Assembly: GCA_948443845.1 (NCBI GenBank)
Contig: CAOJUE010000007.1
Span: forward strand, 1-64,000
From: an uncultured Eubacteriales bacterium
GTDB lineage: Bacteria > Bacillota > Clostridia > TANB77 > CAG-508
Reading direction: 5' to 3'
Length of the DNA: 64,000 nt
The notes beneath the pieces are model-generated. The model was not told where the DNA came from and made no database searches. It was given only the letters and a program-made list of their open reading frames with translations. The translations under genes were made by a program, and so were the position numbers. The stretch's first letter is position 1; each line of letters starts with the position of its first letter. This document shows, in pieces, positions 1 through 9,092 of the stretch.

Positions 1-168
1 CAAAATCGCCTTTTTCTTTGGTCAATTGTGCAATATATTCTTCTTTTTTGGTTTCTTCTGTTTCCAAAAGTTTTACTTTTGCCTCAAAATCGCCTTTTTC
101 TTTGGTCAATTGTGCAATATATTCTTCTTTTTTGGTTTCCTCTATTTCTAGCAATTTCATTTTCTCTT
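1..168 (-). repeat. 84-bp tandem repeat encoding coiled coil
   Basis: Bases 1-55 recur almost exactly at 85-139, a period of 84 bp or 28 residues (four heptads). The encoded unit is rich in Glu and Lys with regularly placed Ile, Leu and Phe. The array continues past the window edge, so the copy number is unknown. Confidence 0.85.
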
Positions 169-1463
169 TTGCATCTCTTTTTTCTTTTAAGGTTTGGATA
201 TCCTCTATCCATTGACTGGATTTTTGATACATTTGTATAACAGCATCGTCCATAATGATTTCTTGAATTTGTTTTTCAATTTTCTCAAAAACTTCCAAAT
301 ACTCCAACAAATCAAATCTTTGAAAAAATTCATTTTTTGGAATCTTTTGTTCTATTTCTGAATGATAAACATAAATATTGTGGATAGCACGATACAAAAT
401 AAATTCTAATGGTGCCTCTTCCATCGTCCATTCTTGGTCAAAAAATGCAAATTTTTCTTCTCTTAAAAACGTATTTTCAAATACTAAATCAATATACGCA
501 CATTTGACAATCGTCAAATTCCCTGCCTTTTGGCAATCTTTTGCAAAATTTGTTTTTAGTAATGCAAACCATTTTTCGATTAATGCATACGCTTCTTCTA
601 TTTTTCCATTCTGGATTGTTTCTAAAATAACTTGGTAAAAATTAGGCTCAGAAATATAAGGAGAAATCACTTTCCCATTTTCTTCACAATCCAAAATTTC
701 AAACCCATGCTCTTTCAAATCTTGGATATTTTTTCTCATGTTTTCAATATGATTTTGAGATTCTGAATTCGTGGCTTCTTTTACAACATAATCCTGATAA
801 ACTTTCGTGCACAATCGAAATTCTTTTTTCCTTGCATGATTAAAACTTGCAAATTTGATCCCGCGTTTTCGGGTTAATTTCAATCAAATACGAATTGGCA
901 AAATTCTTGAATTCACCAGATTTTGTAATTTGTTTCAAGGCTTTTAATTCATCAAATACAAGCATCGCATTTTCTTCATAAAGGTTATGATTCATAAGTT
1001 TCGAATGATGATATTCTGGCAAATAATCATCAGAAAATATGACATTTGCAATGTCATAGCGTGGCAATGGGTAAAAGAATTTATAATCTGAAAATCCTTC
1101 TTTTTTCAAAAAATCTTCTATTTCCCTTTTGCTAAGCAGTTCTAAATTTTCTTCGCAAATTGACTGAAAATCATCTGCCCCCGCAAAATTAGCTATGCCA
1201 AAGCGATTGTTCATGAAAAGCAAAATGGTTCCGTCTGGTTTCAAACATTGTTTGGCGATTTTCAAATTTGCCATTTTGTCTTTGACAAGAATATAATCAA
1301 ATTTTTCAGCTAAATTTCCTGCATTTTCATCAAGGATTGTCCAACTCTTTTCGCCTATTTCTTTCCAATCGCTTCCAATGGCTAAAATTTTGGCATTTTC
1401 TTTAAAATCATACCAACGAATGCAATTTGCTTCTATGCTTTTCAAAGCATTGTTTTCTTCCAT
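1..1463 (-). CDS. SAM-dependent methyltransferase with C-terminal coiled coil, read through a +1 CGG site; 3' end outside window
   Basis: The first 200 codons are a class I methyltransferase-like domain related to the upstream gene (shared NRFG-type, YPLP, IFSDDYLP and FANS.L.E blocks). The motif I region reads ILAIGSD rather than the usual glycine-rich loop, so this copy may bind SAM poorly. Reading stops at 840, but skipping the C of CGG (863) continues as KTG-IKFASFNHARKKEF and stays open to base 1. The continuation is a charged helical region of about 220 residues ending in a 28-residue coiled-coil repeat (84 bp, bases 1-168). The start has an AAAGGGGAAA ribosome site. It is probably the last gene of the polysaccharide operon; a further enzymatic domain may lie beyond the edge. 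The frame join is inferred. Confidence 0.75.
861..863 (-). other. CGG +1 frame-change site 1 (methyltransferase)
   Basis: Context ACG-C-GGG-ATC. Zero frame stops seven codons later. Skipping C restores a long open frame that reaches the window edge. Confidence 0.75.
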
Positions 1464-1476
1464 TCACATTTCCCCT

Positions 1477-2454
1477 TTACCATTTTTTATCATAAAATTT
1501 TCTGGCATTTTCTGAAATTCCTACTAACTTTGCCTTTTCAAGATTAACTTTTGTTTTGATTTTTTTGCTCGACGTTTCCACCAAAAATGAATTCGCAAAC
1601 ACATCAAATACGCCATTCTTGATTGTTTCGCAATACGCCTTTTTTTCGTCAAACTGGATTTTCGTTCCATCATAATAATAAACATTGTAATTTTGGAGCA
1701 TAGTTTCATCTGGCAAATATTCATCTGAAAAAATCGCATTCGGCAATTTGTAATCTGGAAGTGGATAGTAAAATTTCGTGTGTTTTAGTCCGACTTTAGC
1801 AAGCAATTCCTTTAATTCCTGTTTTCCAAATGTTTGCACGCTTTCTTTATTCGCATAACCAGTAATTCCATCGTATTTGATATTGGTGTGATCTTCTGGT
1901 GCACCTGCAAAATATTTCATTCCCAATTTGTTTTCAATCGCCATTAAAATTTTTCCGTCTGGCTTTAGAAATTGCTTAATTTGCTTCAAAAAATCCAAAA
2001 ATGGATTCTGCGAATTCGTATAAAGTGGCGCATATTCAAAAACACCAATCAGCGTGATATAATCAAATTTTTCGCTAAACGCAACATCATTCAGATTCCC
2101 AACGATGATTTCTAAATTTTCTCGCGACTTGTTGCGATTGGCAATCGCTGTTGCACGTTGTTTGGAAAGTTCGACACAAGTCACTTTTTTGGCTTTTTCG
2201 CAAAGTACACTTGTTACCGCCCCCATTCCTGCTCCAATTTCAAGTACAGAAGCATTTTCTTTCAATGGATACCAATTCAAAATATTTTTTCGAATTTCCG
2301 TCAAATGGTAAAAAACGGGCCAACGAATATCATTTTCAAAAATCTTGTCAAACTCAGTTTCACCATATTTTTCCGTATAATCCAATATTTCTTTTTCAAT
2401 TGTTCCATCGGAATATAAATCCGAACCCTTATAAAAATCTAGGTTAAATTTCAT
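1477..2454 (-). CDS. Class I SAM-dependent methyltransferase
   Basis: Of 325 residues, roughly 70-85 hold motif I (VLEIGAGMGAV), followed by CVELS (acidic ribose-binding loop) and IENKLG near 180. It probably methylates a sugar of the locus's polysaccharide, either as decoration or as a chain cap. The start is the ATG at 2454, preceded by AGGAAAGGAAA; an upstream in-frame ATG at 2490 has no ribosome site. It lies downstream of the ABC exporter ATPase and 13 bases upstream of a second methyltransferase-like gene that shares its C-terminal half (YPLPDY, IFSDEYLP, FANSFLVE), so the two look like diverged duplicates. The acceptor cannot be read from the sequence. Confidence 0.8.
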   Translation of the reverse strand: MKFNLDFYKGSDLYSDGTIEKEILDYTEKYGETEFDKIFENDIRWPVFYHLTEIRKNILNWYPLKENASVLEIGAGMGAVTSVLCEKAKKVTCVELSKQRATAIANRNKSRENLEIIVGNLNDVAFSEKFDYITLIGVFEYAPLYTNSQNPFLDFLKQIKQFLKPDGKILMAIENKLGMKYFAGAPEDHTNIKYDGITGYANKESVQTFGKQELKELLAKVGLKHTKFYYPLPDYKLPNAIFSDEYLPDETMLQNYNVYYYDGTKIQFDEKKAYCETIKNGVFDVFANSFLVETSSKKIKTKVNLEKAKLVGISENARKFYDKKW

Positions 2455-2532
2455 AAATTTTCCTTTCCTATTCTGTTTTACAAAATCCACACATTTTTCA
2501 CAGTTTTATCACATTTTCTACACGAAAGTATG

Positions 2533-3819
2533 CTATGTGGAAATTTTTTGATACGTGATTTTGCTATCTAAATCAAACATCGCAACACATTCTCGGTCAC
2601 TCACAACTTCCACAAATAGCACATCATATCTTCTTTGATACACCGCAAGTTCCCCGTTCATGCTGTATTTTGTACAACCAAGCGAAATCGTATACTTATT
2701 TGGTGCAAGTGGCACCTTTTGCTCAAATTCAACCAAAATTTTGTCACCTTTTTTATATTTTCCAGTCGCCATTCGATAAACAATGGTATTCGTTCCACAA
2801 AGTTCCATTCCTTTGATATCCTTAAAAGTCAGCGCAAAAATCGGATCTTCAATATCTTCATTCACTTGAACTTTCATCTTTATCGATACTTTTTCGTTAT
2901 TATTCAGCGAAAGCGCATATTTTCCATTACTATCGAAAATTCCATAATCGTAAATATCCACTTGATTTTCGCCATAAACCAAATGTTCCTCATTGTACTC
3001 AAAATGGCTTTTCCAATTTTCTTCCATGTTTTCTGACACATTTGGGACATTTTCACTCGTCTGTTCATCGTCTTCCTCAGAATCTAGTCCAACCATAATT
3101 TTTTTATACTTGTCAACACCAGTTTTGACATCGCCATCAAAAATTTTTCTTCCATTTTCCAAAATAACCGTTCTCGTGCAATTTCTCAAAATATCGCCAA
3201 CACTATGGCTTACAAAAAGAATCGTCTTCCCTTCTTTTTTAAACTGCTCAAATTTCTTAAAACACTTTAGTTGAAACGCCATATCCCCAACCGACAAAAC
3301 CTCGTCAACAATCAAAACCTCTGGCTCAACATTAATCGCACACGCAAACGCCAAACGCGCAAACATCCCAGACGAATACGTTTTTACTGGCTGATATAAA
3401 TGTTCACCAATGTCCGCAAAATCAATAATTTGCTGTTTTTTTTCTTCAATTTGCTCATTCGTAAGCCCCATAACTTGCCCATGCTGATAAATATTTTCCA
3501 TTCCCGTCAAATCTGGATTAAAAGCCGTTCCCAGCTCCAACAAAGAACTCACTTTTCCATTTACTTCAATACTTCCCGATGTTGGCACAACAACCCCTGT
3601 TATCATTTTCAAAAGAGTCGATTTTCCCGCTCCATTTTTGCCTAAAATGCCCAAAACTTCGCCTTTTTTTACTTCTAAATTAAAATTATCCATTGCCTTA
3701 AACGTGCCATGTTTGTGGACCAAATTAGGAAAAATCGCCTCCATCAATCGGTCTTTCTTGCGAGCAAACATTTTATATTCTTTTACCAAATTTGTTATTT
3801 TTATGACAGTTTCACTCAT
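2533..3819 (-). CDS. Polysaccharide ABC exporter ATPase with Wzt-type C-terminal domain
   Basis: ATPase of an exporter that flips a finished polysaccharide across the membrane. Walker A is GKNGAGKST near residue 60, the signature YSSGMFARLAF near 145, and Walker B VLIVDE near 168. After a short linker rich in Glu and Asp, residues about 270-428 form a beta-rich extension like the Wzt carbohydrate-binding domain, which in that family recognises the chain end or its modification. The start overlaps the preceding gene's stop (ATGA), so the two are coupled. The permease partner is at 4963-5751. The family (Wzt/TagH/RgpD) is certain; the exact cargo is not. Confidence 0.9.
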   Translation of the reverse strand: MSETVIKITNLVKEYKMFARKKDRLMEAIFPNLVHKHGTFKAMDNFNLEVKKGEVLGILGKNGAGKSTLLKMITGVVVPTSGSIEVNGKVSSLLELGTAFNPDLTGMENIYQHGQVMGLTNEQIEEKKQQIIDFADIGEHLYQPVKTYSSGMFARLAFACAINVEPEVLIVDEVLSVGDMAFQLKCFKKFEQFKKEGKTILFVSHSVGDILRNCTRTVILENGRKIFDGDVKTGVDKYKKIMVGLDSEEDDEQTSENVPNVSENMEENWKSHFEYNEEHLVYGENQVDIYDYGIFDSNGKYALSLNNNEKVSIKMKVQVNEDIEDPIFALTFKDIKGMELCGTNTIVYRMATGKYKKGDKILVEFEQKVPLAPNKYTISLGCTKYSMNGELAVYQRRYDVLFVEVVSDRECVAMFDLDSKITYQKIST

Positions 3820-4796
3820 ACTTTTCTATTCTTCCAACCTTTCTTCCAAGCAAATAACGGTTTTGCCAAATACGGAAAATTTAAAATTAAATCATTTTGA
3901 AATGCATAACTAAATTTTTCATACTTGTATAATTTCCAAAACAATTTCTGATTTTTGAAATTTACCTTCTTTACTTTTTTCAAATGTTCAAAATATGGAT
4001 AACACAATTTGTTTAAATTCGCCAAATCCTCATCCTCAAAAGCATCTTCATTCTGCATCAAAGTTTTAAAATGATCCAGTTTTACCTCAATAAACAAATC
4101 TCGCATCTGCTTAAAATCCTTAATTTCGTCGGATTTTCTCTTCGAACCAATTCTGTTATCCATATGTTGCCTATATTTCACAAGTGGCTCATCAACATAT
4201 GCCATTTTTCCCCATTTACTAACCACCAAAGCCGTCCAATAATCATGCAAAATATACTTTGATTTTTCCGGCAACGGCAAAATTTTCTCCAGCCATTTGG
4301 ATTTCACAAGCATCGTACTCCCCGTTATGTAATTATTCAAATATAAACTCTCAAAATTATTATACTTTCTAACCTTTTTCTCAAACCCCTTCAAACGCCA
4401 ATACGACGGATTCAAAACCTGCAAATCTTCATCAACCACCTGCAAATTCGTATAAACCAAATCACTATCTATCTGGTTCATTTTATCAACCGACTTCTGA
4501 ATCTTGTCATTTTGCCAAATATCATCTTGATCAGAAAACATAAAACATTCATTTTCCACTTTCTTCATCAAAAACTCAAAATTCCTCGTCGACCCCACAT
4601 TTTTATTCTGCAAAAACACAACCACACGCGAATCTTTTCCCACATACTCATTCAAAATCTCACGCGTAGCATCCTCAGACCCATCATCCGAAATCAACAA
4701 TCGAAAATCCCCATAAGATTGCTCCAAAATACTATCCAACTGTTCTCTCAAATATTTCTCACCATTATAAGTAGCCATCAAAACATCAATCTTCAC
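3816..4796 (-). CDS. Family 2 glycosyltransferase
   Basis: GT-A glycosyltransferase, 326 residues, beginning with the canonical IDVLMATYNGEKYLREQL and SDDGSEDATREIL nucleotide-binding stretch, then SDQDDIW as the metal-binding region. It resembles rhamnosyltransferases of cell-wall rhamnan loci. I place the start at the GTG at 4796 behind a GGGAGG site; the open frame runs 75 codons further upstream, but that part is a GC-rich palindromic insertion and not protein-like. It ends inside the start of the exporter ATPase gene. The donor is plausibly dTDP-rhamnose made by this locus, which is inference. Confidence 0.88.
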   Translation of the reverse strand: MKIDVLMATYNGEKYLREQLDSILEQSYGDFRLLISDDGSEDATREILNEYVGKDSRVVVFLQNKNVGSTRNFEFLMKKVENECFMFSDQDDIWQNDKIQKSVDKMNQIDSDLVYTNLQVVDEDLQVLNPSYWRLKGFEKKVRKYNNFESLYLNNYITGSTMLVKSKWLEKILPLPEKSKYILHDYWTALVVSKWGKMAYVDEPLVKYRQHMDNRIGSKRKSDEIKDFKQMRDLFIEVKLDHFKTLMQNEDAFEDEDLANLNKLCYPYFEHLKKVKKVNFKNQKLFWKLYKYEKFSYAFQNDLILNFPYLAKPLFAWKKGWKNRKV

Positions 4797-4962
4797 TTTT
4801 ACAAAATCCTCCCTCGCGCGCTCATCGCGCGGCACAAAAACAGATTTTACCACCCAATCTGGCAACCTTTGTCCCGCTGACCGAAGCGCGGGAGTCAAGA
4901 GTGCAGCGCCCTTTGCAGGGATTTTTAAGGGGTAGAACCCCTTAAAGCCCCAGCGAGCTCCC
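4797..4962. repeat. GC-rich palindromic intergenic element
   Basis: A block of about 165 bases, strikingly GC-rich against AT-rich neighbours, begins directly after the permease stop codon and ends at the ribosome site of the glycosyltransferase. It contains several inverted repeats, including TTAAGGGG-TAGAA-CCCCTTAA (4925-4945), a GCGCG...CGCGC hairpin (about 4817-4831) and CCCGC...GCGGG (about 4873-4892). It looks like a mobile or structured repeat inserted in the operon, possibly tuning downstream expression. Confidence 0.6.
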
Positions 4963-5751
4963 CTACAATACATCCGCAAAATCCTTTTTATTTTTCTTAA
5001 ACACAGAATTTCCCCACGCAAACATCAAAATTGTAATCACCCAAAATACAACCGTATACAACCCATTATGCTCCGTAACAATCGTCGAACTCGAAATAAA
5101 CGCCTGCCTAAAGCCCTCCACCAAATACGTAAATGGAAACGCCTTAAACAAAATACAAATCGCCCCTTGAATCATATCCAAATTCCAAATAATCGGCGTA
5201 AACCACATACATAGCTGAATCACAATATTGAGCAACTGCGAAAAATCCGGCACAACCGTCGTAAGTGCCGACGTAAAACGCGTCAAAGCAATAATAAAAC
5301 ATAGCGCACAAAATACAATATAAACAATCAGCAGCAAATTCGGAAAATAGCCAAACGCCACTCCCGCCATCGTTGCAATATAAATCAAAAACAAGCCAAT
5401 AAAACTAGAAGACGTAATCGATATCACAGGTATAATATCCACCGGAAACACAACTTTTTTCACCAAATAACTATAATTTCGAATCGAATTACTACTCGTC
5501 AAAATTGCGTCACTGCAAAACATCCACATTCCCATTCCCGGCAAAAACCACACAACATAGGGAAATTTTCCAGAACTACCCGTTTTCAAAATATATTGAA
5601 ACACAATCACATACGTTATCATAAAAACAAATGGCTGCGCAAATCCCCAAATCGTACCCAAACTTGTATTGGCAAAACGATTTCGGAAGTCATTTTTACC
5701 AAGTTGCATCGCTAATTTTCTGTTCTGATAAAGCATTTTTAAGAAATCCAT
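4963..5751 (-). CDS. Polysaccharide ABC-2 exporter permease (Wzm type)
   Basis: 262-residue ABC-2 permease with about six hydrophobic segments, the usual size and layout of Wzm/TagG/RgpC proteins. The N-terminal RNRFANTSLGTIWGFAQPF stretch is typical of the family's amphipathic start. It pairs with the ATPase at 2533-3819 to export an undecaprenyl-linked glycan. The start follows a GGAGAAAGG site just after the large glycosyltransferase gene. One glycosyltransferase and the GC-rich element separate it from its ATPase. Confidence 0.9.
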   Translation of the reverse strand: MDFLKMLYQNRKLAMQLGKNDFRNRFANTSLGTIWGFAQPFVFMITYVIVFQYILKTGSSGKFPYVVWFLPGMGMWMFCSDAILTSSNSIRNYSYLVKKVVFPVDIIPVISITSSSFIGLFLIYIATMAGVAFGYFPNLLLIVYIVFCALCFIIALTRFTSALTTVVPDFSQLLNIVIQLCMWFTPIIWNLDMIQGAICILFKAFPFTYLVEGFRQAFISSSTIVTEHNGLYTVVFWVITILMFAWGNSVFKKNKKDFADVL

Positions 5752-5764
5752 TTTTCCTTTCTCC

Positions 5765-8080
5765 TTAAAACTCTATAAATTTTATTTTCTTAAGCAAATT
5801 CAATTTTCTTGAAGAAATCAAATGATTATATTTTCCCTCTATGACTTGATAATTCTCAATTTCTCCATTTAATCTTTCGATTTCTTTTCGGTATTCCATT
5901 ACGGTGTCGTGATATTCCGTCAAACTTCGATAGCAATTTTGAAGTTCATTTTCGCGTTGTATGATTTCTTTGCTGTATTTTAGCATACTTTTAAAGGTAT
6001 TTTTATCAATCGGATTTTCTATTTTTCGTTCTTCTTTCAAATATTGCTGATAAATTTCTCCATATTCTTCTGCCATTTCTTTAGAAGATTTTAAGTTTCC
6101 TAAATATTTTTGAATATTCGAAATTTTTCTCTCATAATCTTCTTGGTTTTCAAAAATCGCATCCAACTTTTTCAAAATATCTTCAAATCCTACATTTCGG
6201 TCTAACAACCAACCATATTCATACTTCGAAATTCGCTCTGACAAGGCTCCATAATCCAGCGCCAATACTGGAATCTCCGCCATCAAACTTTCGGTTAACG
6301 TATAGGAATACGTCTCTGGCCAAATCGCTAGTAACACCACAAGGTCAATTTGATTTTCCTTTAGCGTTTTCACAACATCTTCACGATTGTATTTTCCATG
6401 AAAAATATAGTTTCCATTCGATTTGTTCAAATCTTCTTCGCATGTGCTTCCAAACAAATGCACCACATATTTGCCATCTTCGCGATTTGCCTCTTCAATG
6501 AAATCTTTTAGGAAATCCACCCCTTTGATTTTGTTGATTCCACCCAAAAATGCAATATTTTTCTTGGCTTGTCCGCCATCTCTTTGATATTCATATTCTA
6601 ATTTTTCAACACCATGTTCAATTGACTTAATATTCACATCTGGGAAATATTTTTGCACAATTTCTTTCGCAGATTCTGTCGGCGTAACCACCAATTCCGC
6701 ATTTTTAAGCACTCGATAGGATAATTCTCTCCATTTTTCAATGAAATTGTCATCCAAATTTTTTAGTTTTTTCAAACATTTCGCACAATCACGCTTTTCA
6801 TTATCCACACAATATTTCTCATTATTTTCAAGCAAAACAAAGGTTGGGCACACAAAATAAAAATCGTGCAAAGTAACCATATACGGAATCTTCTTTTCTT
6901 GAATGATATCCATAATATCAAAATATTGATACATCAAATGATGAACATGAACAAAATCGACATTGATAAAATCAAACACTTTTTCCACCAATTTTCGATA
7001 TTCATAATTGTGTGTCATAATATTTTCATAAGAAGTTACTTTACCCAAAATGACTTCCGCATCCCCGTTTTCAAAGAAAGAACGCACTCTGAATTTGCCA
7101 TTTTCTGGATACAAAACATGAAAATTCATTTGGTCTCGCAAATGTTCAATCATATCATAAATGTGTAGAACCGTTCCACCAACTAATTTATTTTCTTTTT
7201 TCATAAACTCGTGTGCAATGATTAAGACATTTTTTCTGTATTTGTTACCCACCGCATATTTTACGTTATCTTGAACGTAAGAATAAGGATTTGTCATGCA
7301 AAGATGTGTATTCATCTCAAAATTTTGTGGATATTTTTTTTGCAAAATTTCCAAATGCGATTGGATAAATTCCTGTTTTTCTGCTGAAAAAGATTGCGTT
7401 CCTTTGTGATAAATAAACGTATTATCACATAATAAATTGACAAAGCCACTTCGGATACAGCGATATGAAAAATCATTTTCTTCTCCATAGCCTTTTTCAA
7501 ATGTAACATCATCAAAGAAACCCACTTTTTCGATGGCATTTCTTCGAATATACATACAAAATCCGTGCGCTGTCGTTAGTTCTGGATATTCGTTGAAACT
7601 GCATTCTTCCACGCTTTGGGCATATGTTTCCAGATTTATGTAATTCGGTAAATCATTTTCTTCCAAAAAATTCGGAATCGACGCCAAAGTTGCATTATTC
7701 GAAAGCGGCGTAACGGTTGCTACATTTTCTTGAATATACGCTACTTTTTGCATTTTTTCAAGCCAATTCGCCGTTACTTCTGTATCGCTATTTAGCAAAA
7801 TGACATCATTTTGCGAACGTTTCATTCCCACATTTACCGTTTTGACAAAACCATAATTTTCTTCGTTATCAATTACGCAGATATTTAGTGTCGGATTGTC
7901 TGACTCAAATTTTTTAAGCATTGGCAAAATTTTGTCATCTGGACTTTTATCGTTGATGGCAACTAAGGTATGCTGTTTTAAATCTGTATTGCTAATTACT
8001 GTTTCAATGCACTTTTTTGTGTATTCGTAAGCATTGTATACAGGAATGATGATATCTACTTTTACTTCTTGTTTTTCCAT
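5765..8080 (-). CDS. Bifunctional GT2-GT4 glycosyltransferase with C-terminal coiled coil
   Basis: About 771 residues. Residues 5-260 are a GT2 domain (VDIIIPVYNAYEYT; NSDTEV as the DXD-like metal site). Residues about 285-660 are a GT-B/GT4 domain (HDFYFVCP, LGGINKIKG, and the EX7E-like TESLMAEIPVLALD). The tail from about 680 is coiled coil (ENELQNCYRSL onward). Two-domain proteins of this kind build alternating or branched repeat units in rhamnose-rich polymers. The start is ATG 8080 behind AAAGGTGA; the upstream ATG at 8095 lacks a site. It is 17 bases downstream of rfbB in the same operon. Confidence 0.88.
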   Translation of the reverse strand: MEKQEVKVDIIIPVYNAYEYTKKCIETVISNTDLKQHTLVAINDKSPDDKILPMLKKFESDNPTLNICVIDNEENYGFVKTVNVGMKRSQNDVILLNSDTEVTANWLEKMQKVAYIQENVATVTPLSNNATLASIPNFLEENDLPNYINLETYAQSVEECSFNEYPELTTAHGFCMYIRRNAIEKVGFFDDVTFEKGYGEENDFSYRCIRSGFVNLLCDNTFIYHKGTQSFSAEKQEFIQSHLEILQKKYPQNFEMNTHLCMTNPYSYVQDNVKYAVGNKYRKNVLIIAHEFMKKENKLVGGTVLHIYDMIEHLRDQMNFHVLYPENGKFRVRSFFENGDAEVILGKVTSYENIMTHNYEYRKLVEKVFDFINVDFVHVHHLMYQYFDIMDIIQEKKIPYMVTLHDFYFVCPTFVLLENNEKYCVDNEKRDCAKCLKKLKNLDDNFIEKWRELSYRVLKNAELVVTPTESAKEIVQKYFPDVNIKSIEHGVEKLEYEYQRDGGQAKKNIAFLGGINKIKGVDFLKDFIEEANREDGKYVVHLFGSTCEEDLNKSNGNYIFHGKYNREDVVKTLKENQIDLVVLLAIWPETYSYTLTESLMAEIPVLALDYGALSERISKYEYGWLLDRNVGFEDILKKLDAIFENQEDYERKISNIQKYLGNLKSSKEMAEEYGEIYQQYLKEERKIENPIDKNTFKSMLKYSKEIIQRENELQNCYRSLTEYHDTVMEYRKEIERLNGEIENYQVIEGKYNHLISSRKLNLLKKIKFIEF

Positions 8081-8097
8081 TGTTTCACCTTTCACTT

Positions 8098-9071
8098 TTA
8101 TTTCATCAAATATTCAGGATGTGCCAAATACCAATCAATTGTCTTCACAATTCCGTCTTCAAATTTCGTTTTTGGAAGCCAACCTAATTCATTGTGAATT
8201 TTTGTTGGGTCGATTGCATAGCGGTAATCGTGCCCTTTTCTGTCTTCGACAAAAGAAATCAAATCTTCTGATTTTCCCAATCGTTTCAAAATCAATTTTA
8301 CGATTTCGATATTACGTTTTTCATTATGCCCACCAATATTATATCTTTCGCCTTTTACACCTTTATGCAATACCAAATCAATTGCTTCGCAATGATCTTC
8401 TACAAAAAGCCAATCTCGAATATTTAAACCTTCTCCATAAACTGGTAATTTTTCGTCTTTCAAAGCAAGACTAATCATATGTGGAATCAATTTTTCGTGA
8501 TGTTGGTAAGGTCCATAATTATTCGAACAATTGGTTACACAAACATTCATTTTAAAGGTTTCTGCGTATGCCAAAGCAATTAAATCAGAAGATGCTTTGG
8601 AAGCAGAATATGGGCTGTTTGGTTGAATTGGAGATTTTTCTGTAAAAAATCCCGTTTCTCCCAAAGTTCCATACACTTCATCTGTTGAAACATGAACAAA
8701 ACGATTTTCGCTTCCTTCTCCCCAGAATTGTTTTGCTGCTTCTAATAGTGTATGCGTTCCAATCACATTGGTCCCGCGTAAAAATAAATGGATTTTTGAT
8801 GCTGTTATCGACATGAGATTCTGCCGCAAAATGCACCACTGCGTCAATTTCGTATTTTTTGTAAGTTTCCATGACGGTGTCAAAATCACAAATATCGCCT
8901 TGTACGAATGTAATTTTGTCTTTGATATTGTTCAAATTTTCGATATTTCCTGCATAGGTTAGTTTATCGAAAATCACAAAATGGTAAGTCCCCTCATATT
9001 TTTTTACCATCAATTCAGCAAAATTTGCTCCAATAAATCCGAGCTGCTCCTGTTATCATAATATTTTTCAT
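8098..9071 (-). CDS. rfbB: dTDP-glucose 4,6-dehydratase, read through two +1 CGG sites
   Basis: Second step of dTDP-L-rhamnose synthesis, NAD-dependent. The protein is spread over three frames. It starts MKNIMITGAA at 9071 behind GGAAGG. Skipping C at 9041 gives GFIGANF, completing the Rossmann GxxGxxG. The middle frame has LTYAGN, GDICD and HFAAESHVDNSI. Skipping C at 8776 gives TNVIGTHTLLEAAK, then the STDEVYG and YSASKASSD catalytic motifs and a normal C terminus (PEYLMK). The joined product is about 323 residues, normal for RfbB, with no other lesion. As an ordinary gene it would be dead, yet rfbA, rfbC and rfbD beside it are intact. Confidence 0.85.
8774..8776 (-). other. CGG +1 frame-change site 3 (rfbB, middle)
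   Basis: Context ACG-C-GGG-ACC. Zero frame reads TRDQCDW; skipping C gives TGTNVIGTH, the expected helix after the NPFIF strand. Confidence 0.8.
9039..9041 (-). other. CGG +1 frame-change site 2 (rfbB, Rossmann loop)
   Basis: Context GCT-C-GGA-TTT. The restored glycine belongs to the conserved NAD-binding loop TGAAGFIG; zero frame stops nine codons after GCT. Confidence 0.85.
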
Positions 9072-9092
9072 TTTTCTTTTCCTTCCTTTTAT

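Noticed and set aside
1..168. CRISPR or non-coding minisatellite
   Set aside because: The 84-bp period is a multiple of three in an open frame encoding heptad-patterned sequence; there are no unique spacers.
4797..5021. N-terminal extension of the family 2 glycosyltransferase (75 extra codons)
   Set aside because: The stretch is a GC-rich palindromic element, it lacks protein-like sequence, and a GTG start with a good ribosome site sits right before the canonical GT2 beginning.
9030..9045. Classical programmed frameshift with an internal Shine-Dalgarno, as in RF2
   Set aside because: An AGGAG lies upstream of the first rfbB site, but no such element is shared by the other sites, and the preceding codons cannot generally re-pair in the +1 frame.
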